From: Anaeramoeba ignava | Taxonomy: Eukaryota > Metamonada > Anaeramoebidae | DNA length: 64,000 bases | Assembly: GCA_028826165.1 (NCBI GenBank) | Contig: JAPDFW010000053.1 | Location: 186,001 to 250,000, forward strand | Direction of reading: 5' to 3' | Shown here: positions 33,374 to 42,844 of the stretch, in pieces | Position numbering within the stretch: position 1 is the first letter of the stretch | Layout: each line of letters opens with the position of its first letter | Translations under genes and position numbers: made by a program | Notes under the pieces: generated by a model | What the model saw: the letters and a program-made list of their open reading frames with translations, nothing else | The model's database searches: none | Told to the model about the DNA's origin: nothing

Positions 33374-36031
33374 TTAAATTAATTTTCTTTTTTCATAATT
33401 TTGTTCCATTTCTTTTAATTTTTGAATAACATTTTTAAATTCTTGAAATAAAGAAGAAATATCTTGCATTTTTAGTTCTTTAACTGAATTAACATTCATA
33501 AATTTAAATTGAGATTCAAATTTTGATAAATGAGATTTTTGGTCAAGAGAAATCATTTTTTCATTTTTATGAATTTTAATTTTTGTATGAGAAAGTTGAG
33601 GGAAAATAATTTCCTCGTCAGTAGATTGTGAAGTAGAATCTTTTTCTAAATCTTTTTCTAAATCTTTTTCTAAATTTTTATTTGAATTTTGATTTGAATT
33701 TTGATTTGAATTTTCTTTTGAATTTTCTTTTAAATTTTCTTTTGAATTTTGATTTAAATTTTGATTTGAATTTTGATTTAAATTGTTTTCTAAATTTTGA
33801 TTTAAATTTTGATTTGAATTTTCTTTTAAATTTTCTTTTAAATTGTTTTCTAAATTTTGATTTAAATTATTTTCTAAATTTTCTTTTAAATTACTTTCTA
33901 AATTTTCTTTTGAATTTGTTTCTAAATTGTTTTCTAAATTTTGATTTAAATTGTTTTCTAAATTGTTTTCTAAATTGTTTTCTGAATTTTCTTTTGAATT
34001 TTCTTTTAAATTGTTTTCTAAATTGTTTTCTAAATTTTGATTTAAATTGTTTTCTAAATTGTTTTCTAAATTGTTTTCTAAATTGTTTTCTAAATTGTTT
34101 TCTGAATTGTTTTCTAAATTGTTTTTTGAATTGTTTTCTAAATTGTTTTTTAAATTGTTTTCTAAATTGTTTTCTAAATTTGTTTCTAAATTTTCTTTTA
34201 AATTGTTTTCTAAATTGTTTTCTAAATTGTTTTCTAAATTTTCTTTTGAATTTTCTTTTGAATTTTGATTTGAATTTTGATTTGAATTTTCTTTTAAATT
34301 GTTTTCTAAATTTTGATTTAAATTACTTTCTAAATTGTTTTCTAAATTTTGATTTAAATTGTTTTCTGAATTTTCTTTTAAATTATTTTCTAAATTTTGA
34401 TTTAAATTGTTTTCTAAATTGTTTTCTAAATTGTTTTCTAAATTGTTTTCTAAATTTTGATTTAAATTGTTTTCTAAATTTTGATTTAAATTTTCTTCTA
34501 AATTGTTTTTTAAATTGTTTTCTAAATTATTTTCTAAATTGTTTTCTAAATTTTGATTTAAATTGTTTTCGAAATTTTGTTGTAGTCTTTTTCTCTTTTT
34601 CGCTTCTAATTCTTCATAATACCTTTTTTCTCCTAAAGAATATAATCTCATAAATTCTTCAGAATCAATACTAATATCATCACTTGTTAAATTTTCAAGA
34701 AAAGATACACTTGAAACAAGATTTGTAAAATAATAACCAGCTTCAGTCATCATCAAAATACGAGGATTTCTAAAATGGGAAATAAAATTGATATTTGTAT
34801 GAAGATTTTTGACATTCGAATGCAAAACAACATAAATCAAAATGGGAAGTAATTCATCAGCACCAGAAGATTTTTCATTTTCATCAAAAATATCCTGAAT
34901 CAAGTGGCAACACTCAACAACGCAATTGAGCTTATCTTTTGGAGTCTTCCACTTGTTAATTTGGCAAAGAGTGTCTTTAGCTTTTTGTATTTTTGAATGA
35001 TGTAAAATTTCCTCAGAAATATTCAAGTGTTTTCCGTTAATAAAAGATAACGCCATAAATTTTCTTTTCAAACGAGCATTTGATTGCACATAAAATTGTT
35101 CATTTGGTCCGAGGACAAAGTTGTAAATTCTAAACATAATAAATTGCTCAAAAAGCTCGTAAATTCTTAAGCTTCGCTCGTCTTGCATTTCAAGAAGATA
35201 AGTATTTTTTGCAGACTCGTTGTCGAATTGCTGGGAATTAGGGTCGTCTTGCGGCAAGAAAAATAACGGGCATGAGATGTATTTCTGAACAAGTTGCGAG
35301 ACGACTTGGTTCGTGTGCTCGCCTGCTTGAGTGAATGTGAACCGCCGCTGTGCAAACGATTCAATCGCAAGATTTAAATCTGAAGAAATTTCACTTTCGG
35401 GGAATTTTGACACAAAATCTTCGAATTGAGAATAAATTGAAACACGGAATTTGGAGAATAAGTTGTCGTTGTTCTTGTCCGTTGAGTCCAGTTTGCGGAA
35501 ATTGAGCGTCATCTCGGAAGAATAGCTCGGCATCTCGCTCCACCAACACCCGATGAATTCAAGAGGTTTTGAAATGACAACAAAATTGCAAACGGGAATT
35601 TCTCGACTGAAGTAAATGCGAGTTTTTTGTAAAACATAAGATTTGGGTAGTTTTTTTGAATCAACGGTTTTTTTCTCATCCAATAAAAAGATGTTGTTTT
35701 TTTGCTTCTTCATTGATTGAACCAAGTTTTTTGGATGCATTTTGGCTTGTTTTTTTATCACTTGAAGAAATGTGAACTTGTGTTGCTTTAAGAATCTTCC
35801 AATCACTCCGTTTAAAGACACAAACTGTCTTGGATTTAATTGGTGAATAAGAATCAAATGTGTTTCGATAAACTCCCGCGTTATTGATATCGATTCTAGT
35901 GTTTTTGATTGTGGAGCTACAATGATTAAGTTGTATTTTGATATTATTTGATTTAAATCTTCGAATTCTTTGTTTGTTTGCAATGCATTTAAAAGCGGGT
36001 TATTTTGAATTTCAAATTGAATAATTTCCAT
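33374..36031 (-). CDS. VPS9-domain Rab GEF with a large Asn/Leu/Glu repeat
   Basis: 885 residues, single exon. A VPS9 domain is clear at about residues 300-470: GADELLPILIYVVLHSN, NLHTNINFISHFRNP and EAGYYFTNLVSSVSFLENL. VPS9 proteins exchange GDP for GTP on Rab5/Rab21-group GTPases at endosomes. The N-terminal part (NPLLNALQ ... LIIVAP) and spacing recall VARP/ANKRD27, a Rab21 GEF and Rab32/38 effector, but the ankyrin repeats of VARP are absent; this comparison is weak. Residues about 490-795 are a low-complexity array of ENNL, NQNL and KENL units. A short C-terminal helix follows (VKELKMQDISSLFQEFKN). A Rab32-like gene lies 300 bp away, convergent. The conserved N-terminal half has markedly higher GC than the repeat. 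Confidence 0.8.
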   Translation of the reverse strand: MEIIQFEIQNNPLLNALQTNKEFEDLNQIISKYNLIIVAPQSKTLESISITREFIETHLILIHQLNPRQFVSLNGVIGRFLKQHKFTFLQVIKKQAKMHPKNLVQSMKKQKNNIFLLDEKKTVDSKKLPKSYVLQKTRIYFSREIPVCNFVVISKPLEFIGCWWSEMPSYSSEMTLNFRKLDSTDKNNDNLFSKFRVSIYSQFEDFVSKFPESEISSDLNLAIESFAQRRFTFTQAGEHTNQVVSQLVQKYISCPLFFLPQDDPNSQQFDNESAKNTYLLEMQDERSLRIYELFEQFIMFRIYNFVLGPNEQFYVQSNARLKRKFMALSFINGKHLNISEEILHHSKIQKAKDTLCQINKWKTPKDKLNCVVECCHLIQDIFDENEKSSGADELLPILIYVVLHSNVKNLHTNINFISHFRNPRILMMTEAGYYFTNLVSSVSFLENLTSDDISIDSEEFMRLYSLGEKRYYEELEAKKRKRLQQNFENNLNQNLENNLENNLENNLKNNLEENLNQNLENNLNQNLENNLENNLENNLENNLNQNLENNLKENSENNLNQNLENNLESNLNQNLENNLKENSNQNSNQNSKENSKENLENNLENNLENNLKENLETNLENNLENNLKNNLENNSKNNLENNSENNLENNLENNLENNLENNLNQNLENNLENNLKENSKENSENNLENNLENNLNQNLENNLETNSKENLESNLKENLENNLNQNLENNLKENLKENSNQNLNQNLENNLNQNSNQNLNQNSKENLKENSKENSNQNSNQNSNKNLEKDLEKDLEKDSTSQSTDEEIIFPQLSHTKIKIHKNEKMISLDQKSHLSKFESQFKFMNVNSVKELKMQDISSLFQEFKNVIQKLKEMEQNYEKRKLI
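33650..34585 (-). repeat. Coding ENNL/NQNL repeat
   Basis: Codes for units of Glu-Asn-Asn-Leu, Asn-Gln-Asn-Leu and Lys-Glu-Asn-Leu inside the VPS9 protein. At DNA level it is a 12-nt imperfect repeat (TTGTTTTCTAAA on the plus strand). Length is likely variable between alleles. Confidence 0.85.
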
Positions 36032-36112
36032 TTATTTTTTGAATTGATTTTTAAAACAAAAAAAAGGAAAAAAATGAAATTATTTTTTTCTATTTTTTTT
36101 TTTTCTTAATCT

Positions 36113-37240
36113 TTATTGGCTCATCAATTCTTCTATTGAACGGTAAATATCTCCTTCATTTCTCTTTAATACTTCATAATTTAATCTTCGATCATGAAAT
36201 CCCATTTGATTTAATTTGTTTATTTGCTGTTGAAATTGAAATTTTTTTTTTTCGAAATTGATTTTTGCTTTTTTTTCTTTTTTTGATATTTTCTCATTTA
36301 AATTTTCCAATTCGTTTTCTTCTTTTTCTTCAATTTGGAAAAGTTCATCATCCTCTTTTTTTGTTAATTTTTTTGGCAAATTAGAGTGTATTTGTTGGTC
36401 AAAATGAAGTAATTCTTGTGATTCAAAAATTTTTGGATCGTTTTGAGGATTTTCTTTTAAATTCAAAAAGAAATTATCATTTGGATTAATTTTTGATTCT
36501 TCTAGTTGATTTTCTTGAAAAATAACTTGTTCTTTGTTTTCAAATTCCTTTTCAATTTGATTAATTTTTGGAACAGTTTTTTTTTCTTGTAAAATTTCAT
36601 TATTAAAAAGGGATGGATTAAAATTAATCAGAGAATTTAAAAGGATGTTTTCTTTCTGAAAGTTTTCTTTTTGTGAATCGATTTGATTTAATTTGAAATC
36701 AAAGCAATTTGATAATTCGGTCCAAAACCATTTTATGATCTCAATTATCAAATGATTTTCAATAGATTTTGAAGTTGAATTTTCTAGAATTATTTTTTCC
36801 ATTTTTTCTAGAAGATTTTCGTGTTGGAATTTGAATTGAATTATTGGAAAAAATTGTTGAATGAAATGATTGAATAAATTAAGGAAAAAAGGGGAATTTA
36901 ACGAATTGAAAAAATTGATTAAAAAATGATCAATATTTTGGGTTTTTGAAGAATTATTTGTTTTTAAGGAATTGTTTTCATGTTGAATTTTTAGTTTCAT
37001 TATTTGAATGTTATTTTGGTTAAGGATTTGAATTGCTGAATAAAATTCTTGTTCTGTTGAAATTTTTATCCAATCTTCTTCTTCATCTAAAAATTCTAAT
37101 GAATAATTTATTGGATTGATTTGGAATGTATTAGAAATTGTTTTTTGTAAATTCTCGAAAGAAAAATCTGTGTTTATTTTAGTTCTTTTGATTTGATTTT
37201 GGAAGAAGAATTTAATCCAAAATGGGTTATTTTTTTGCAT
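36113..37240 (-). CDS. PB1 + UBA domain protein (NBR1/p62-like layout)
   Basis: 375 residues from the ATG at 37240 (the longer open frame upstream lacks a good start and reads through a repeat). Residues about 1-80 form a PB1 fold: a basic cluster KFFFQNQIKRTK followed by the acidic OPCA-type loop FLDEEEDWIKIS and EFYSAI. Residues about 330-375 form a UBA domain (INKLNQMGFHDRRLNYEVLK with the MGF loop and LEx-like end). The middle is Glu/Lys/Asn-rich and unstructured. PB1 plus C-terminal UBA is the framework of selective-autophagy receptors p62 and NBR1, but no ZZ or FW (NBR1) domain is seen between them, so the cargo function is inferred only. It neighbours the VPS9 gene on the same strand with 80 bp between. 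Confidence 0.65.
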   Translation of the reverse strand: MQKNNPFWIKFFFQNQIKRTKINTDFSFENLQKTISNTFQINPINYSLEFLDEEEDWIKISTEQEFYSAIQILNQNNIQIMKLKIQHENNSLKTNNSSKTQNIDHFLINFFNSLNSPFFLNLFNHFIQQFFPIIQFKFQHENLLEKMEKIILENSTSKSIENHLIIEIIKWFWTELSNCFDFKLNQIDSQKENFQKENILLNSLINFNPSLFNNEILQEKKTVPKINQIEKEFENKEQVIFQENQLEESKINPNDNFFLNLKENPQNDPKIFESQELLHFDQQIHSNLPKKLTKKEDDELFQIEEKEENELENLNEKISKKEKKAKINFEKKKFQFQQQINKLNQMGFHDRRLNYEVLKRNEGDIYRSIEELMSQ

Positions 37241-38640
37241 TTTTTTTTCAAAGCAACTAAAAGAAATAAAACGAAATAAAACGAAATAAAACGAAATAAA
37301 AACAAGAAATAAAAACAAGAAATAAAAACAAGAAATAAAAAGAAATAAAAAGTGGAATTTAAAAAAAAAAATCTTTTCTTTTTCAATCCAAAAATTAATC
37401 AAAGTCAATTTCAAACAATTTAAAAAATTGATCAAATAAAAATATTAATCAAAGTCAATTTAATCAAATAAAAATATTAATCAATTTCAATTTAATTAAA
37501 TAATTGGAATAAAATTGGAATAAAAATATTAATTAATTTCAATTTAATTAAATAATTGAAATAAAATTGAAATAAAATTGGAATAAAAATATTAATCAAT
37601 TTCAATTTAATCAAATAATTGGAATAAAAATGGAATAAAAAATATTAATAAAAATCAATTTAATTAATTAAATGGAATAAAAATATTAATTAATTTCAAT
37701 TTAATTAAATAATTGGAATAAAATTGGAATAAAAATATTAATCAATTTCAATTTAATTAAATAATTGGAATAAAAATGGAATAAAAATATTAATTAATTT
37801 CAATTTAATTAATTAATTGGAATAAAAATATTAATTAATTTCAATTTAATTAAATAATTAAATAATTGGAATAAATAAAAATATTAATCAAAGTCAATTT
37901 AATTAAATAATTGGAATAAAAATGGAATAAAATATTAATTAATTTAATTTAATTAATTAATTGGAATAAAAATATTAATTAATTTCAATTTAATCAATTG
38001 GAATAAAAATATTAATTAATTTCAATTTAATCGAATAAAAATATTAATTAATTTCAATTTAATTGGAATTAAAAATATTAATTAATTTCAATTTAATTAA
38101 ATAATTGGAATAAAAATATTAATCAATTTCAATTTAATTAAATAATTGGAATAAAATTAATAATCAATTTCGAATTTAATTAATTGAATAAAAAATTAAT
38201 TAATTGGAATAAAAATTGGAATAAAATTAATAATCAATTTCAATTTAATTAATTAATTGGAATAAAATTAATAATTAATTTCAATTTAATCAAATAATTG
38301 GAATAAAAATATTAATCAATTTCAATTTAATTAAATAATTGGAATAAAAATATTAATCAATTTCAATTTAATTAAATAATTGGAATAAAAATGGAATAAA
38401 AATATTAATTAATTTCAATTTAATTAAATAAAAATATTAATTAATTTCAATTTAATTAAATAAAAATATTAATCAATTTCAATTTAATTAAATAATTGGA
38501 ATAAAATTGGAATAAAAATATTAATTAATTTCAATTTAATTAAATAATTGGAATAAAAATATTAATCAATTTCAATTTAATTAATTAATTGGAATAAAAA
38601 TTAAAAATTAAAAAGAAAATTGAAGGTAAATTGAATTCAT
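37241..38640. repeat. Satellite-like array of GGAATAAAAATATTAATTAATTTCAATTT units
   Basis: From about 37440 to 38610 the sequence is a tandem array of about 36-60 bp units sharing GGAATAAAAATATTAAT(T/C)AATTTCAATTTAATTAAATAATT. About 25-30 units are visible. The proximal 200 bp contain AAACGAAATAAAACGAAAT runs. No gene seen. Confidence 0.85.
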
Positions 38641-38751
38641 TTCTCAAATTGATTGAAATGGGAAAGTAAAAGTAAAAGTAAAAGTAAAAAAATTGGGAAA
38701 AAAAAAATCAAATTAGAAAAAAAAAAAGAAAAAAGATTTGGAACGATTTGC

Positions 38752-39177
38752 CTAGCAAAGACCTAAATATTGGCAAATTTGTTGAGGAGTAACATCATCC
38801 AAGAACCATTGAATCAAATCAGGTCCATATTGACTAACAAGCAAATTGCATTCATCAACGTATTGTGAAGGAAGCATTCCACATACTTTTTCAAGTGCGG
38901 TTATAATTTCATCTTCAGTTCTTTTATCTCCAATAATTTTATCAACGATTTCCATCATAATTTCACAAATTGTGCAAGGAATTGCATCAACATCTATTTT
39001 TTAAATTATTTTTTTATTTTTTAATTTATTTTATTTTATTTATTTTTTAATTATTTTTTTCAAATGGTGAAAATTAATCACTTTTTAAAAATTGTTTTTT
39101 TTTTTTAATTTACTTTGTTTTTCTGAAGAAACAACAACGAAAAGAACAAGTAAAAGTGCAAAGAAAAAGAATTTCAT
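38752..39177 (-). CDS. Secreted saposin-like (SAPLIP) protein
   Basis: Exons 39177..39114 and 38993..38752 join to 306 nt, 101 residues. A signal peptide (MKFFFFALLLVLFVVVSS) is followed by one saposin-B domain with six cysteines in the family order: CTIC near the start, VC in the third helix, EC, then IC and a final LC. One-domain secreted SAPLIPs include amoebapores of Entamoeba and naegleriapores, which act in phagosomes against bacteria, and also lipid-transfer proteins. Which of these applies cannot be told from sequence alone. It is divergent from the RPS20 gene (39443) with 265 bp between. Confidence 0.8.
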
Positions 39178-39442
39178 TATTAATTTGTTTTTAAATTTGT
39201 TTTTTTTTAAAAGAAAAAAAATGAAAAAAAAGAAAAAAAATTAAAAAAAAATAATTATTATTCATTTTTTCTATTTTTTTACTAATTATTTTTATTTTTT
39301 ATTAATTTTTTTTTTAATTAAAGAAAAAAATTTTTTTTTTAATTTCTTTTTCATTTTTTTTCTTTTAATTTCTTTTAAAACAAAAAAAAAAAGAAGGAAA
39401 TTTATATTCAAATAAATTCAATTAAAAAAAAAAAATAAAAAA

Positions 39443-40656
39443 ATGGAAGATATTAAAAAACAAAAAGAAAAAGATACAGCAACACCAGAAAAAACACATC
39501 ATATTCGAGTTACTTTAAATGGAACTGATGTGAAAACAATTGAGAAAGTTTGTACTGATTTAGTTCAAGATGGAAAACAAAAAGGTTTACAAGTTAAAGG
39601 ACCAGTTAGAATGCCAACAAAACGTTTATCAATTACTACTAGAAAAACTCCTTGTGGAAATGGTATTTTATATTAAATTTTATTTAAAAATTAAAATTAA
39701 AATTCATTTATAAAATTAAAATTAAAATTAAAATTCATTTATAAAATTGAAATTAAAATTCATTTATAAAATTAAAATTAAAATTAAAATTAAAATTAAA
39801 ATTAAAATTAAAATTAAAATTAAAATTAAAATTAAAATTAAAATTAAAAATTAAAATTAAAATTAAAATTAAAATTAAAATTAAAATTAAAATTAAAATT
39901 AAAATTAAAATTAAAAATTAAAATTAAAATTAAAATTAAAATTAAAATTAAAATTAAAATTAAAAATTAAAATTAAAATTAAAATTAAAATTAAAATTCA
40001 TTTATAAAATTAAAATTAAAATTAAAATTAAAATTAAAATTAAAATTAAAATTAAAAATAAAATTAAAATTAAAATTTATAAAATTAAAATTAAAATCAA
40101 AATCCATTTAAAAATTAAAATTAAAATTAAAATTAAAATTAAAATTAAAAATTAAAATTAAAATTAAAATTAAAATTAAAATTAAAATTAAAATTAAAAT
40201 TAAAATTAAAATTAAAATCAAAATCCATTTATAAAATTAAAATTAAAATTAAAATTAAAATTAAAATTAAAATTCATTTATAAAATTAAAATTCATTTAT
40301 AAAATTAAAATTAAAATTAAAATTAAAATTAAAATTAAAATCAAAATTAAAATCAAAATTCATTTATAAAATTAAAATTCATTTATAAAATTAAAAAATT
40401 TGAAAAAAAGGAACTAATACTTGGGATAGATATGAAATGAGAATTCATAAAAGAATAATTGATTTCTACAGTCCAACAAGTATTGTTAAACAATTGGTAA
40501 ATTAATTAATTTTAAATTAATTATAAATTCATTCTCTTATTTATTTATTAATTTATTTATTTATTAATTTATTAATTTATTTATTAATTTTATTAGACAA
40601 AAATTACAATCAAACCAGGAATTGATGTTGAAGTTACAATTCTAGAATCAAATTAA
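39443..40656 (+). CDS. RPS20: 40S ribosomal protein S20 (uS10), three exons
   Basis: Exons 39443..39662, 40411..40496 and 40597..40656 join in phases 1 and 0 to 366 nt, 121 residues, close to the usual length. Diagnostic segments: [37 protein letters not shown] and [20 protein letters not shown]. It is a component of the small ribosomal subunit head. Intron 1 is a 748-nt AAAATT microsatellite, unusual in a highly expressed housekeeping gene. Confidence 0.95.
39663..40410. repeat. AAAATT/TTCATTTATAAAATT microsatellite intron of RPS20
   Basis: Nearly pure AAAATT hexamers with inserted AATTCATTTATAAAATT units. The same compound unit recurs in introns of SLU7, kelch and CDC50 (the last in T-rich orientation), so it is a dispersed intronic element. 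Confidence 0.9.
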
Positions 40657-40900
40657 ACAAAAATTAAGAAGAAATTATTAAAAAAGTTTTTTTTTTTCAT
40701 ATTTTCCTTTTAAATTCAATTCAATTTCATTTCTCTTTCTTTCTTTCTTTTTGGGTGAAAAAATAGATAATGAAAAAGATCCAAATTTTAATTGATTTTT
40801 CTTCTAAAAAAAAAAACAAAAAAGAAATAAACTTTCTCATTAAAATTCAAAATTAAATTTATTTTTTTTTTTCATTTTTCTCTTTTTAAAAAATTAAAAA

Positions 40901-42790
40901 ATGAAAAGTAAAAGAAAATTAAAAAAACAAAATAGAAAAAAAAATAGAAAACAAAATCAAAATCAAAATCAAAATCAAAATCAAAATATAAATCAAAATC
41001 AAAATCAAAATATAAATCAAATGAATGATATTTTCTTTTTTGGTGAAAATAATGTTTCTCAACTTCTTGTTAGCGAAAAAATAAAAGAACCAATTCAATT
41101 TAAATTTGGAAATGAAAATGAAAATGAAAATGAAAAACAAATTAAACAAATTTCATCAAGTGATTTTTCAACAATTTTCCTTTTTAAAAATGGAAAAGCA
41201 ATTGAATATACAATTGAAAAAGTAAATCCTGCAAAAATCCAAATTGAAAATATTCAAAAAGTAACTGTTGGATATCGAAATGAAGCTATTTTAACAAAGA
41301 AGGAAATGTATTTGCCAAAGGAAAATGCATTAATTCAAATAATCCAAAACAATTTATCAATATTTCATCATTAATTGAAGATACAGATGATAGAATAATT
41401 GAAGATATTGTTTCTGGAAATCGTTCAATTTACTTATTAACTTCAAATCAAAATGCTTATGGAATTGGTTTAAATGATTGGAGTCAACTTGGTTTTGATT
41501 ACGAAACACTTAAAAAAACAGAAAAACCAATTTTAATGATGAATAATGTTTCTAAAATATTTTCATCAAATTCTTCAGATTCTGTTTTTCTTTTAGATTC
41601 AAATCAAAGATTATTTGCATGCGGAAATAATCAATTTAGTCAACTTGGATTAGGAAAATCAAGAAAAGGAGAACGGAAAATCAAAAAATTAACCAAAATC
41701 CAAAATATTCCAAAAGGTAAAATAATTGATATTCAATCTGGATATCTTCATTCAATAATGTTGATTGAAAATGAAGATGAAAATCAAAATCCAAAAAGAA
41801 AACTTTATTCATGTGGATACTCTCGATTTAATGAATATGATGAATATGAAGATGAAAATACTTATGAATTTACTGAAATCAAATCATCTTTATTTGAAAA
41901 TGATGATAATATTCTTGAATTTTCTGTTGGATATGAACATACTTTGATTTTAACATCCAAAGAGAAATTAATTGGATTTGGAAATAATTCTCATGGTCAA
42001 TTAGGAACTGAAAAAATAAGATATTACCAACAAATTCCAATTCAAATTGAACTTCCTAAATTAAGATTTAATGAAGATCTTTCTAATTATCATATTTCTT
42101 GTGGATATCACAATTCATTTCTTTATTATTCTCCTCCTATTTCCAATCTTGAAGAAGATTTGATAAAACTATTTAGAAGAAAAGAATTTTGTGATATTTC
42201 ATTTAAAACCGAAAATGGAGAAATAATTGAAGCTCATAAATTAATATTGAAATATAGATTAAATCAAAATCAAAATCAAATTGAAAAACTTCAAGAAATT
42301 ATTTCAAAAAAATCAATTAAAGAATCAAATCAAATATTTGAAATTATTTATTCAAACAATTCCAAAATAAAACCGAAATTATATTTTGAAATTAAAGAAA
42401 TTATAAATTCAAATGAAAAAATTGAAGAAACAATGAAAAGAATTTATTTAAATGAAAATGAAAATGAAAATGAAAAAGATTTTATTATTGAAAGAAAAGA
42501 AAAACAATATAAATTTCCAAAATTAATATTAATAATGAGAAGTGAATTATATCGAGGAATGTTTTTATCTGTTACAAATGATACTTCTAATAAAGTTACA
42601 GATTATAGTGAATTAAGTAATAAATCATTTCAAATTTTTGAATATTGGATTTATTCAAATCAAATTAAAGATGGAATTCAAATTACACAAGAAATCAATT
42701 GATGAAATTCAAATTGGAATTGATTATTTTCAATTAAATCAAACAAATCCAAATTTATTTGATTTATTAATTAACAAATTTAATAATTAA
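40901..42790 (+). CDS. RCC1-like / BTB protein with two single-base frame breaks
   Basis: The reading frame is KRKLKKQ... then a QNQNQN tract, RCC1-like blades (FFFGENNVSQL, FACGNNQFSQLGLG, LHSIMLI, YSCGYSRFNE, GFGNNSHGQLG, YHISCGYHNSFL) and two BTB-like regions (LFRRKEFCDISFKTENGE ... EAHKLILK, and YKFPKLILIMRSELYRGMF). An A is missing in 41336-41340 (AATTCAAATAATCC) and one A is extra near 42693 (CAAGAAATC); the conserved sequence continues across both. RCC1 propellers bind GTPases, chromatin or phosphoinositides; BTB gives adaptor function. The C-terminal half is homologous to the ankyrin-BTB gene at 23.6 kb. It is followed 54 bp later by the second BTB-BACK-TLDc gene. Confidence 0.75.
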
Positions 42791-42844
42791 AATTAAAATT
42801 ATTTTCATTTTTTCATTTTTTTCTTTTCCAAAATTTTAATAAAA

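Noticed and set aside
33682-34653. Plus-strand 323-residue ORF (FLNCFLNFDLN)
   Set aside because: Shadow of the ENNL repeat of the minus-strand VPS9 gene.
37000-37110. EEEDWIKI as an ATG8-interacting LIR motif in the PB1-UBA protein
   Set aside because: It sits at the acidic OPCA loop position of the PB1 fold, which accounts for it.
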